Assembly: GCA_030849805.1 (NCBI GenBank) | Contig: JASANZ010002093.1 | Location: 1-44,313 of the forward strand | DNA length: 44,313 nt | Source: Sergeia podlipaevii | Lineage: Eukaryota > Euglenozoa > Kinetoplastea > Trypanosomatida > Trypanosomatidae | Direction: 5' to 3' | Shown: positions 20,174 through 29,229 of the stretch, one piece after another | Position numbering within the stretch: the first letter of the stretch is position 1 | How the letters are laid out: every line of letters starts with the position of its first letter | Position numbers and translations under genes: made by a program | The notes under the pieces: model-generated | The model's input: the letters and a program-made list of their open reading frames with translations, nothing else | The model's database searches: none | Told to the model about the DNA's origin: nothing

Positions 20174-20585
20174 TGCTGACAAACAACTTTTCGTTTAGTC
20201 ACTATTGTTCCGATGTCAACGAGGATAATGGCAAATAAAAAGCAAACAATGCAAAGCACCTTTGCAGAAACTACGCTGAAAAGCAGAGAAAGAACACCAA
20301 AAGAAAAATACTGAGAGAGCAAAAGCATGGCAACCTCTTGAAACTAAAACTTCTGAAAGAAAGAAAAACGCAAAGCGGCACTTTACCCCAAATCCTTTTT
20401 TTTTGCGTATATATAACCACGCGTACACAATGTTCAGTAAAAGTAGACAACCAAGTACACCCTCCTATCTTCAAAATGACAAAAAAAAAACTCAGCACTC
20501 AGTACAATGCACGCCACCACAAAAAACATGTATGCGCCATAAAGCCTGCCTATTTGATCGTACACAAGGAGACGCTGCAACCTGA
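20174..20585. other. intergenic, no gene seen
   Basis: Spacer of about 0.4 kb with A-rich runs. No supported coding region on either strand. Confidence 0.55.
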
Positions 20586-20990
20586 TTAGCTGCACGATGA
20601 CAATGCCTGTCTAATTGAGTCCGTTGCGTACTCAATTGGAATTGGTGTTCGCTGTGTAACGTGTCCGTCTCTGTGAAACGTAATTGCTCGAATTGCCGGA
20701 ATGGTTGCGTCAGAGAACATTGAGTGGATAAAGGATCCATACGGCATGCGTGAGTCTACAACAAACAGCTCAATATGCCTTTGAACTTTGAGGGACACAA
20801 CTGTTTCTTGTGCTTTCATGCTAGTAGAATCCAGAGAGTCTATTAGAAAAATACAGCGGGGGCCGGGCCCTTGTTCCATAAACGCTTCAGCATCTTCATA
20901 AGTAGAAATATTCCTAATCACTACCTCGGAGCGGGCCGGCGTGAGCAGAGCACATGCAATGCATAAGAGAAAAAAATATCTATGAATCAT
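20586..20990 (-). CDS. small secretory-pathway protein, possible thioredoxin-like fold
   Basis: Protein of 134 residues. The first ATG gives MIHRYFFLLCIACALLTPARS, a typical signal peptide with cleavage likely near residue 21 (the longer frame upstream begins with TTG and is AT-rich). The mature part alternates beta-like and helical segments: TYEDAEAFMEQ, then RCIFLIDSL, VVSLKVQRHIELFVVDS, TIPAIRAITFHRDG and a final helix. This order and a Pro before the IRAITF strand resemble a thioredoxin-like fold, but there is no CxxC. It would be in the ER or secreted. No family is recognised, and the fold suggestion is inference. Confidence 0.7.
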   Translation of the reverse strand: MIHRYFFLLCIACALLTPARSEVVIRNISTYEDAEAFMEQGPGPRCIFLIDSLDSTSMKAQETVVSLKVQRHIELFVVDSRMPYGSFIHSMFSDATIPAIRAITFHRDGHVTQRTPIPIEYATDSIRQALSSCS

Positions 20991-21394
20991 TAGTAGACTT
21001 AAGAAGTATATACATATAGATATAAAAGATAGCAACGAATAAATGAAACTCAAGCAGCATACTATCAGACAATGCAAGAAGCATGTGTAGAAAATGGATA
21101 CAATATGCGTAAAGACACACTATTCTAGGGGATAAAAAGCGCAGTGTGAATAAAAAATACAATATACTCATACAAGTAGCAAAATCGCATCTGCACGTAC
21201 CCGCAAATTTATGATTTTCTATATGGATGAAAGGAGCATTTGAAACTGCACTACTCATCAGGACTGAAAAAAAAAAAAATCATCTATATTTACACCCTGT
21301 CGACATTCCTTTGACACCTGCGATAGAGGTCAAAAGGAGCCAGCAGAGACACGGACCAACGAGCACTTTAAAGAATGCACACTGAGCGCTAAAC
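20991..21394. other. intergenic, no gene seen
   Basis: AT-rich spacer. An A run at 21268-21280 reads as T-rich on the minus strand, about 280 bases upstream of the signal-peptide protein. No supported coding region. Confidence 0.6.
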
Positions 21395-22123
21395 CTATTC
21401 GACACGCTGTCTTGTAAGTGCATTCCTAATGCTTGTATATGTTTGTTGCACAGCAGCCAACGTGGTTTTCCACGGAGTGCAATTTCTGAGCGCAGCTATG
21501 GGCACATCATTCTTCAATATAACTTCAACGCCAGTTGTGCTGTCAAAGACCTGCTTAACACCATTGTTGAGGGATATTTCGCCATATGAGCCGTCCGCAT
21601 CAAAAGATGAAACGCAAACCTTTCCCACCGATACACTGTCCAAACAAGGCGGATGAAGCTCAATGACGCGATCAAATGTGGTAAAGATGGGGGAAGTAAG
21701 CCATGGGAATCGTCTTCTGGCATCCTCGACTGACAAAGCTACAGGCTCTGCGACGTATTCATTTGCAAAAAAATATACCCGCGTAATCGTGCCCTGTACA
21801 GATGTTGAAAACATGATATTAGATTTATCACTAAAGAAACAGCCATATGTATTTGCCTCGATCAAGTACATGAAAAGTGCGAATGAGCGCCTTTCCATGT
21901 CAGAAAATATTTCTTCACTATTTGAGAACAGCAATGAACTTACAGTTCCACGGAACACTGTATATCCCTTCTCAGTGCCACAAGGCACGCAGTAGTCCAG
22001 ACCCACAGTGTCTTGGTGAAAAAAGGGTCCTTCGAGAAAGTCTTTACCGCAGTTGTCGCACGTGTACCCGTCCTGGTACTCCTCCTCCAATAGCACTGGC
22101 AGCCATGAGTAATATCTAAGCAT
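21395..22123 (-). CDS. hypothetical protein with N-terminal four-Cys zinc motif
   Basis: I do not recognise this 242-residue protein. The frame extends far upstream without a stop, but that part is T-rich, crosses a polypyrimidine tract and looks untranslated. The ATG giving MLRYYSWLPV was used. Cys22, Cys25, Cys45 and Cys48 (YTCDNCG ... DYCVPCG) could bind zinc and resemble part of a ZZ or LIM-like finger. The rest is mixed alpha/beta with SFALFMYLIEANTYGCFF and FANEYVAEPVALSVEDARRRFPWL segments. There is no membrane helix. It is the first gene of the minus-strand cluster beside the strand switch. Confidence 0.72.
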   Translation of the reverse strand: MLRYYSWLPVLLEEEYQDGYTCDNCGKDFLEGPFFHQDTVGLDYCVPCGTEKGYTVFRGTVSSLLFSNSEEIFSDMERRSFALFMYLIEANTYGCFFSDKSNIMFSTSVQGTITRVYFFANEYVAEPVALSVEDARRRFPWLTSPIFTTFDRVIELHPPCLDSVSVGKVCVSSFDADGSYGEISLNNGVKQVFDSTTGVEVILKNDVPIAALRNCTPWKTTLAAVQQTYTSIRNALTRQRVE

Positions 22124-22524
22124 ATTAGTATAATAAATAATGTTATGGATTTTTCTTCTATGTGTCCCTTCTGATGACGCTTCATAAAAAAAAAAAAGAG
22201 AAAAAAGAAAACATGACAGAGGTAAAAAAAAAAGTTCAAAGAATATGTTATTCCCAAGCCAAAATGAACAGCAACCTTCCTCGAAAGATGACCACAAACT
22301 ATTCATACAGCGATCCCCCTCTCCGTTGGATCCCGTTCTCCACAGTAAGAAAGAAAAGCATAACTTCCGCTTGGTGGGGATAGCCAGCTCGTATTGTTGG
22401 CATCCCATTGCATCCGCCCCCCCCCCTCCTTCTTCAATCAAGTTCTATTTTCTTCTTCCTCCCTTTTCATTTTCTTTTCATTTAAAAGAAACGCGACGAA
22501 GACTCGTAGTCATTTCTCGCTACA
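22124..22524. promoter_or_regulatory. divergent strand-switch region, probable transcription start region
   Basis: The roughly 400 bases between the start codons of the last minus-strand gene and the first plus-strand gene. In trypanosomatids such divergent switches are where RNA polymerase II starts both polycistronic units. Seen here are poly-A at about 22184-22197 (poly-T for the minus gene), a C10 run at 22417-22426, and a pyrimidine tract at 22429-22483 serving the plus side. Base composition of intergenic DNA also flips here: the plus strand is A-rich to the left and T-rich to the right. No TATA-like promoter is claimed. Confidence 0.8.
22429..22488 (+). promoter_or_regulatory. polypyrimidine tract and AG, likely spliced-leader acceptor
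   Basis: A long C/T tract followed by AG at 22487-22488, 36 bases before the methyltransferase ATG. This is the usual kinetoplastid arrangement for spliced-leader addition. Confidence 0.6.
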
Positions 22525-23238
22525 ATGAACGATGCTTACGCGGATGTTACGTGCCGCCTTTGCAGTGGTTCAAAATGCTTTTTGTTTCACACAGATAAAA
22601 ATAGGTCGTATCTCAAGTGCGAAACGTGCAAAGCAGCTTTTGTACCGGACAGCTTTATTCTTTCACCATCGGACGAAAAGGCAGTATATGACTTGCATGA
22701 GAACTCCCTGAAAGATGATGGATACAAACGATTTTTGTCTAGAGCTACTGACCCACTTACAAAGTTTTTTTCTACATGTGAAAACATTTCGCGAAAAATT
22801 CATGGTTTGGATTTTGGATGCGGACCCGCTCCTCTTTTGGCCAGCATGCTGCGTGACGCCCCACACAATTACCACGTTGACATTTATGACAAATTTTACT
22901 TTCCGGACGAAACAATGATCACAAACAAGAATGAAGTGTATGATTTCGTTACAGCCACGGAAGTTATGGAACATCTGCTAGAGCCTTTGTGCGTAATAGA
23001 GCACCTTTGGTCAACAATAAAGGTTGGAGGAGTGTTTCTCATTATGACAAAAAGGTTGGAAGGATCCATCGAGAAGTTTAGGAATTGGCATTACATACGA
23101 GATCCAACACACATCATGTTTTTCAGTAATGACACTTTTATGTGGCTTGGTAAGCATCTTTCATCTAATCAGCGTGCAAGTTGTGAAATTGTTTTCGAAA
23201 GTGCTGATGTGGCAATGCTGATTAAACGGCAGCACTAG
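22525..23238 (+). CDS. SAM-dependent methyltransferase with N-terminal zinc ribbon, bacterial-type
   Basis: Class I SAM-dependent methyltransferase (Methyltransf_23 type), 237 residues. Cys10, Cys13, Cys32 and Cys35 form an N-terminal zinc ribbon (CRLC ... CETC). SAM motif I is LDFGCGPAPLL (95-105), an acidic end of strand 2 follows (VDIYD, 118-122), motif II/post-II is YDFVTATEVMEHL (139-151), and GGVFLIMTKR (168-177) is the motif III region. NWHYIRDPTHIMFFS (187-201) is a strong signature of a bacterial group of such enzymes; segments such as YDLHEN and GYKRFLSR also match gammaproteobacterial proteins as I remember them. The substrate is unknown. It is the first gene of the plus-strand cluster, 0.44 kb from the GH130 array. 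Codon use is AT-richer than that of neighbouring genes. Likely acquired by horizontal transfer (inference). Confidence 0.88.
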   Translation: MNDAYADVTCRLCSGSKCFLFHTDKNRSYLKCETCKAAFVPDSFILSPSDEKAVYDLHENSLKDDGYKRFLSRATDPLTKFFSTCENISRKIHGLDFGCGPAPLLASMLRDAPHNYHVDIYDKFYFPDETMITNKNEVYDFVTATEVMEHLLEPLCVIEHLWSTIKVGGVFLIMTKRLEGSIEKFRNWHYIRDPTHIMFFSNDTFMWLGKHLSSNQRASCEIVFESADVAMLIKRQH

Positions 23239-23681
23239 GACTACATGTGTACGCTACAGTGCGTCCTGAAGAAAAAAAGAAGATAAAAATATACATTTTA
23301 CAAAGTTTTATAATGTTATTGTGTCTTTATGGTAAGCAAGCATTTGTATTCTCACTTTCACAGTGGCTAAAATGACAAATCTAAAAAAAAAAATAATAGA
23401 AATGTTAGCAGTAATGATATCTTGCTTTCACAAGGCATGCTCTAATGCAATTACATAATTTTTATATTTTGATATAATGCATTGTGTGCGATTTATGATC
23501 TAATTTTAATGCATTCTTTTTTTCTTGTATATCACAAGTTTATCGTGTTACACATATATACATACATTTTTTTTTTTTAGCCGATAGTATTATTTTTGGT
23601 TCTTTATAATTATTTTTTTGCTGCATTGCTTTGAAAATTGGCAACTTATTTTTTTTATTGGCATCTTTTTTTCCTTTCAAA
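23239..23681. other. intergenic with splice acceptor of MTP copy 1
   Basis: AT-rich spacer. A T run ending in AG at 23579-23580 lies about 100 bases before the ATG of the first MTP gene and is its likely trans-splice acceptor. Confidence 0.6.
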
Positions 23682-24680
23682 ATGGGCAATCAGCAGCCAC
23701 CTCAACAAACTCCTGCTCCAGTTCACGACGGCAGGCTCTGTACTATGGTTCCAGAGAGAAAGGAGTTTGAGAGGACAAAGGTTGTTCACGAGTCTGCTTA
23801 TATTACCTTCAAAGGCGTAGATGGATACGATGTATACAACTGCTCTGTCATCTTCACAATCAACGGTAAACGTCACATGTATGGTCGTGTTGAGCGCCGA
23901 AGCGAATGGGTGAATTCGTTTTCTCGTCTTTTTGTGGAAACTGGCAAAGATGAGTTTACTCTGGTTCCTGATTCCATGTCATGGCAGCTAGAAGATCCAT
24001 ACGTGTCGAAGATTAAGGGAGAGATGGTTTTGGGTGGTATTCGTGTGACCAAGGATATGGGTAGAGTGTGCGACTATTTCTGCGATTTTTACCGCGGTCC
24101 TCCTAACGATCTCGTGTACTTTACGTCTGGACCGAAAAAAATGAAGGACATCCGTCTAATTGGGTTGGCAGATGGGAGAGTCGGTATTTTTTCTCATCAC
24201 AAGGGAGATAATAAGTGTCTTACTGGCTTCACCACAATCAACAGCATGGATGAGCTGTGTGCTGAAGTAATTGACTCAGCTGTTCCCATTGATCACTCTG
24301 CTTTTGGGGATGCATGGGGCGGTGTAAATCAGACGTACCTCCTTTCTACTGGAAAGATTGGCTGTATTTCGCATCATGGCTACCTGAAGGATGCTAACAA
24401 CGGAGAGATTCACAATGTGTACTGTATTACATCTTTTGTTTATGACCCTTCTACTAACAAGGTTCACAGCTACAAAATTCTTGGTACAAAGACATGCTTT
24501 CCAGATTATCCCGCAAAGGTTCCTCGTCTGGAGGACTGCGTCTTTGTGTCAGGCATTGTGATGCGCGAGGATGGAAAGGTAGACCTTTACAGTGGCGTTG
24601 GCGACACCCGCGAAGGACGTCTTGTGGTGGACTATCCATTTAAAGGCCATGGCCATATTGCAGACAATCTTGACTTTTAG
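23682..24680 (+). CDS. MTP: DUF1861/GH130-like mannosyltransferase-phosphorylase, copy 1
   Basis: First of seven tandem paralogues of the DUF1861/GH130 family, 332 residues. Leishmania MTPs elongate beta-1,2-mannan (mannogen) from GDP-mannose and degrade it by phosphorolysis, in the cytosol or glycosome. The conserved core is present: GVDGYDVYNCS near 46-56, LEDPYV (the GH130 catalytic-Asp motif), GPKKMKDIR, DGRVGIFS, WGGVNQTYLLSTGKIGC, SHHGY, and YSGVGDTREGR near the end. The frame upstream of the chosen ATG starts with TTG inside a T-rich leader. The N-terminus is longer than in most copies and begins MGNQQPP, possibly acylated, though the myristoylation match is weak. With copy 2 it forms a subfamily having SHHGY where copies 3, 4, 6 and 7 have HYS[YH]. 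Confidence 0.92.
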   Translation: MGNQQPPQQTPAPVHDGRLCTMVPERKEFERTKVVHESAYITFKGVDGYDVYNCSVIFTINGKRHMYGRVERRSEWVNSFSRLFVETGKDEFTLVPDSMSWQLEDPYVSKIKGEMVLGGIRVTKDMGRVCDYFCDFYRGPPNDLVYFTSGPKKMKDIRLIGLADGRVGIFSHHKGDNKCLTGFTTINSMDELCAEVIDSAVPIDHSAFGDAWGGVNQTYLLSTGKIGCISHHGYLKDANNGEIHNVYCITSFVYDPSTNKVHSYKILGTKTCFPDYPAKVPRLEDCVFVSGIVMREDGKVDLYSGVGDTREGRLVVDYPFKGHGHIADNLDF

Positions 24681-25969
24681 GTTACATTTTTTTTTCTCTA
24701 CATTTTTATTTATGTTGAGATTTCTTACTTTTTTATTTTATGTTTAAGATGTGCTCTATAACTATTGCGCAAGTTACTAATAGTGAAGGGAATACGATTT
24801 CTTTTTTTCTTTAAGGGTGAAAACAAGTGCTTTGGAGTTATGCGTCAATCACCACGCAAATATGTGTTCGTTTCCCCTCTACACTAATATCTTATATAGG
24901 TACATACACAAAAATAAGTATATGAGTCTTTGTTTTATATTCTGCAATTTGTTTTGCCATTACTTATATACTGATGCGGAATAAAATGGTTGACAACAAA
25001 AGGCTGTATATAGCATTTAGCTGCCACTAGCAGTTGATGCAGATGCGCCAGGAACTAATTTACATTCCTTTTCTAATGCAAAACTATTGAATGGCATCAC
25101 ACTAAACACTTCTATCTTGTCAATGCTGTGATATATTTTCATTTACGTATATATAGTGCAATAGAAGCAGCTATAGTGATGGCAGTGGGGAACATAATGG
25201 ATTGTGAATAACAAGGATTTCTATTTTTAAACAAAAAAGCAGGCAACAGTGAAACAGATCATTGCAAACAAAAGGATTAAGTAAAGAGATGCTAGTAGCT
25301 TTCCCTTTACGTGCATTAATATTGCTATTATTATTGTTGTTGTTATTATTATTTTATTACTTCCTTCCTCACATTCCTTTCCCCATTACATGTTCTGAGT
25401 ATATGGGAAAGTAGAGCAAATGACGTTAAATGAATACCAGACCATTTTTTATACACATGTTTTTTTTTCTGATTACGTTTTTTTTCTCGTTTATATTATT
25501 ACTTTTTTGCAGTAGCAATGAATGTTGTTGTACCGACAATATTTTGTCTTCGCTCGATCGATGCTAATAATATTATGATTCCCGTTTTATCAACTTCCCA
25601 CTCATATATTCCTTTATTCATTTATCTTGTGCGGGCTGACACAATGGCATTCTAATCATGCTCGTGGATATTAACATCACAACCTATGCCATCATTTTTT
25701 TTTTGTTGATATATCTTTACTCGTTTATCATTGTTTTGAACTCTTGATAGGATTTCGCTAAAACAACTATTCTCGATCATACAACCAACGTAGGAGCGCT
25801 TGCTTGCTGACACATATCATCAAAAAGCAATAATTCAAAAGGAAGAAAAAATACATACACCAATCACAAAACGTTTTATTATCATTATTATTTTTTTCAC
25901 TTCATTCATCAGCACACGCTGAAAATACAGTTATATATTTAAAAGGAATCGCTCAGCGGCAATCAAAAA
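24681..25969. other. intergenic spacer between MTP copies 1 and 2
   Basis: AT-rich spacer of about 1.3 kb, with a TTA/TTG repeat near 25321-25354. A pyrimidine tract with AG at 25911-25912 precedes copy 2 by about 57 bases. No supported gene. Confidence 0.65.
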
Positions 25970-26944
25970 ATGGGCATTCTTCAGTCTCAGCCATGCACTT
26001 TGGTTCCCTTCAAGGAGCAGTTCGAACGGGAAAGGGATAAGAAAGTGTATGCCAGCAAGATGCTTAAGTTCAAGGGCGTTGGCGAGTTTAACGTCTACAA
26101 CTGCTCCGTTCCCTTTACCTTCAAGGGGAAGACGTACTTGTTTGGACGTGTTGAGATGTTTACAGAGTGGGTTCAGTCTAATGTGCATTTGTTTGAAAAG
26201 ACTGGTGAAGATGAGTACACCTGTGTCTCTACTGCCATGACGTTCAACTTGGAAGATCCCTTTATTGTAAAAATCAATGGCGAGATGGTACTTGGTGGTA
26301 CGCGTGTGACAAAGAACGGAGGGGGTGTTTCTGATTACCGATGCGACTTTTACCGTGGTACCCCCGACAATCTCAAGTACTTCACTGGCGGCCCGTCCTG
26401 CATGAAGGATATTCGTCTCGCGGAGCTCAGCGACGGCAGGGTTGGCGTGTTCACTCATTTCCGAACGGAGGGTTCTTGCCTGACCGGTTTCGCGATCATC
26501 AACTCACTGAATGAGCTGAACGTGGATGTGATTAACAAGGCACCGCTGATTAATCACAGAGCGTTTGGCGACGCCTGGGGCGGCCCAAATCAGGTTTACT
26601 TGCTCTCAACAGGGCTGCTTGGATGCATCTCTCACCACGGGTACCTGCTTGAACAGGAAGATTATGAGGAACAGCTGCGCGTCTACTGCTGCACTTCCTA
26701 CGTTCTGGATCCTAAAACACGCGACGTTTTTGACTTCAAGGTGATTGGGACCAAGTCCTGCTATCCTCATTGCGAAGCGAAGCTTCAGCGCCTGTCCGAC
26801 TGTGCCTTTGTGTCTGGCATTACGATGCGCAGGGACGGCAAGTGCGATTTGTACAGTGGCGTCGGAGACGTTGCGCAGGGGCGGTGCACCATTGACTACC
26901 CATTTGAGGGCTATGGCACCATCGTGAGTGATCTTGACTTTTGA
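25970..26944 (+). CDS. MTP: DUF1861/GH130-like mannosyltransferase-phosphorylase, copy 2
   Basis: Second MTP paralogue, 324 residues. It keeps [10 protein letters not shown] (catalytic-Asp motif), [42 protein letters not shown] and [11 protein letters not shown]. It differs from the common pattern in FNVYNCS for YDVYNCS, EMFTEW for ERRAEW, and [12 protein letters not shown] for TCEGRITIDYPF. The protein begins MGILQSQPC: Gly2 and Ser6 fit an N-myristoylation signal and Cys9 could be palmitoylated, so this copy may be membrane-attached unlike the others (inference). The start is ATG. The sequence is more GC-rich than copy 1. Confidence 0.92.
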   Translation: MGILQSQPCTLVPFKEQFERERDKKVYASKMLKFKGVGEFNVYNCSVPFTFKGKTYLFGRVEMFTEWVQSNVHLFEKTGEDEYTCVSTAMTFNLEDPFIVKINGEMVLGGTRVTKNGGGVSDYRCDFYRGTPDNLKYFTGGPSCMKDIRLAELSDGRVGVFTHFRTEGSCLTGFAIINSLNELNVDVINKAPLINHRAFGDAWGGPNQVYLLSTGLLGCISHHGYLLEQEDYEEQLRVYCCTSYVLDPKTRDVFDFKVIGTKSCYPHCEAKLQRLSDCAFVSGITMRRDGKCDLYSGVGDVAQGRCTIDYPFEGYGTIVSDLDF

Positions 26945-27975
26945 AAACGTATTACTTTATCCCTTTCCTTTCTATTTATTTGTTATTTTATTAGGTACAC
27001 CAAAAGATTACATGAGACCCAAGTGAAGGAGCAACCTTTAATCAACAGTTACGGAAAAAAAAAGGAATATGCGATGGCGAATCAAAGTGCTTTATTATTA
27101 TCAAAGAGTTGTGTGCGTCTGCTTATGTAGATGCATTTGCCAGGTGGTTACGGTGCACCAGGACCAGCTTTCCTTCCCTTTTTCACTTTTGTGCTAGCGC
27201 TTTTTTTTTTTTTTTTGTAACACGCGTTTTGGGCTTTTTTTTCTTTTTCACTTTATTACATTCAAAAGTTTTTTTTATTGTTCATATTTGGATATCTATT
27301 TTGTATGATTCCTCTTCTTTATTGCTGATGGTACCTGTCAACTGTGTGCTGATAGGATTTGAGCGCGTTATGTTTGGGATGTGCGTTGAGTGCTCATTTT
27401 GCATTTTTTTCTTTTCTCCTTTGAGAGAATATGTATGCATGCTTTTATTTTAGGATGATGATAGAAAGGAAAGCATGCCTTTACGCGTCTCACATTTCTT
27501 TTCCCTCTTTTCCTTATCTATTTGCCTATGATGACGCTTGACAGACAGCTAGAAATTTGGAAAGATACTTTCACCATCAAAGCAAAAGCACTGTCGAAGG
27601 AAAAAAAAAAAGAGAGTGAAGAAAAGACAAAGATGCTATGGAAGAGAGTGGGCGATAAAGGCACGCCAATTAATGTTTCACAAGTAAAATACCCAGTTGA
27701 TAGTAGAAATGAAGGTACTTGAGCAAATTTCCCCCCCTTTTTTCCTTATATATAGTGAACCCCTTTTCTTTGTGCTTCCTCTTTTTTCTCTTTCTACAGC
27801 TTAGGGTGCACTCGCTGCAACGAGAAAGCGCCGTTTATATATGAGCATATCAGTATGATCAAGCGATGGCTTACCCTGTGGTTGCTTTCGCAAGCGCGAT
27901 GCTTCTTCTGAGCATTCACGATGAATGCTCCCTGTTTCTCTTTTGCGTTTCTTCTGTATATATTGTTTGCTGCTA

Positions 27976-28014
<39 letters not shown>

Positions 28015-28278
28015 CATATGTCCTTCTTTCCCCTTCATTTTTTGACGTTTTTGCTAGTTTTTCTTTCCTCCCCTCATAGCAACTGCGTTTCTTGTTCAGC
28101 ATTGACCCAGCACATTCTTTTTTTGCATCTGTTAAGCGGATACATCTACTAGGAATACGTCCCTATTTTTTTTTAGTAGTAACGCAGGTACTTCTCTCAA
28201 AGAGCAAGGTGGATTGGAAGCAAATATTTGAAACGGATATCTAAGTATTCGATTACATCCACACACGCGCGCACACAC
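26945..28278. other. intergenic spacer between MTP copies 2 and 3
   Basis: About 1.3 kb, T-rich on the plus strand, with an (AT)n tract at 27980-28012. AG at 28175-28176 after a T run is the probable acceptor for copy 3. A 64-codon frame at 27528-27722 is AT-rich and is not accepted as a gene. Confidence 0.6.
27980..28012. repeat. (AT)n microsatellite
   Basis: A perfect AT run of about 33 bases, the longest dinucleotide array noticed in the window. Confidence 0.92.
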
Positions 28279-29229
28279 ATGGCGACGTTTGAGCAAGTGA
28301 GGAACGAGAAGATTGAGTTCGAGAAGAACAACGTCATTTACGAAAAGGCACTAATCACCTTTAAGGGTGTCGACGGGTGGGACGTATACAACTGCTCTGT
28401 TCCCTTCAGGTACAAGGGCAAGCTGCACATCTTTGGCCGCGTAGAGCGCCGCGCAGAATGGGCCAATTCCTTTGTGCGTTTATTTGTTGAGACGGGCAAG
28501 GATGAGTTCACTCTGGTGTCAGATCAGATGGTGTGGCAGCTGGAGGACCCTTTCGTGGCAAATATTGACGATGAGATGATACTCGGTGGGACGCACGTCC
28601 GCAAAACAAATAACCGCGTGTTCAACTACTACTGCGATTTCTTCCGCGGCACACCGGAGGAGATGCTTTATTTTGGCACAGGACCTGACAACATGAAGGA
28701 TATCCGTGTATTAAAGCTTCACAACCACAAGATTGGTGTCTTTTCTCGTCCCAAGACCGCCGCTCATGCGTCCATTGGCTTCACCATCATAGAGCATATT
28801 GATGAGCTCACCCCGAGGGTGATCGAAGAAGCTCCGCCTTTGAACGTCATTCAGACTGGCGCTTGGGGCGGCGTGAATCAACCCTACCTCCTTACGAGCG
28901 ATAAGATTGGGTGCATTGGTCACTACAGCTATATCGACAAGAACGAGTCCGGTATGCAGATCACTGTTTACGTCAATTATTCGTTTGTTTTTGACCCCTA
29001 CACCCGTGAAGTGGAGGACGCGAAGATTATTGGTACCAAGGGATGCTACCCACCTTGCGAGCCAAAGGTAGCCAAGCTTGTGGATTGTTGTTTTGTCTCT
29101 GGTATTGTGATGCGGCCAGACGGCAAGTGTGACTTGTACAGTGGCCTCGGCGACGCACATGAGGGCCGCATTACTATTGACTACCCCTTTGAAGGTCATG
29201 GCGATGTTATCGATGCGCTGCATTTTTGA
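28279..29229 (+). CDS. MTP: DUF1861/GH130-like mannosyltransferase-phosphorylase, copy 3
   Basis: Third MTP paralogue, 316 residues. It carries WQLEDPFVANI (catalytic-Asp motif), GGTHVRKTN, GPDNMKDIR, IGVFSRP, WGGVNQPYLLTSDKIGCIGHYSY, VNYSFVFDPYTREV and YSGLGDAHEGRITIDYPF. The usual LADGRIG reads LHNHKIG here, a local change before the VFSRP motif. The open frame extends upstream from a TTG through a (CA)n leader, so the ATG giving MATFEQVRNEK was used; the short leaderless N-terminus matches copies 6 and 7. Near its start the DNA is almost the same as copy 6 (the [13 protein letters not shown] region), which suggests gene conversion. Confidence 0.93.
   Translation: MATFEQVRNEKIEFEKNNVIYEKALITFKGVDGWDVYNCSVPFRYKGKLHIFGRVERRAEWANSFVRLFVETGKDEFTLVSDQMVWQLEDPFVANIDDEMILGGTHVRKTNNRVFNYYCDFFRGTPEEMLYFGTGPDNMKDIRVLKLHNHKIGVFSRPKTAAHASIGFTIIEHIDELTPRVIEEAPPLNVIQTGAWGGVNQPYLLTSDKIGCIGHYSYIDKNESGMQITVYVNYSFVFDPYTREVEDAKIIGTKGCYPPCEPKVAKLVDCCFVSGIVMRPDGKCDLYSGLGDAHEGRITIDYPFEGHGDVIDALHF

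Noticed and set aside
880..22441. Longer N-termini implied by TTG or GTG starts for the RING, Rab, zinc-finger, ataxin-10-domain and strand-switch genes
   Set aside because: In each case the extra part is AT-rich leader and an in-frame ATG follows with a sensible N-terminus, so the ATG was preferred.
25931..26458. 175-codon minus-strand frame opposite MTP copy 2
   Set aside because: It mirrors the codon structure of the plus-strand gene, and the plus strand carries all family motifs. A similar 249-codon frame at 34458-35207 opposite copy 6 was rejected for the same reason.
27528..27722. 64-codon ATG frame with a pyrimidine tract just upstream, between MTP copies 2 and 3
   Set aside because: AT-rich, Lys-rich codon use unlike the genes here, no GC rise and no recognisable motif. 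The tract may belong to a UTR.
27980..28012. AT run as a replication origin or promoter
   Set aside because: It is a simple microsatellite like others in the spacers; nothing else nearby supports a special role.
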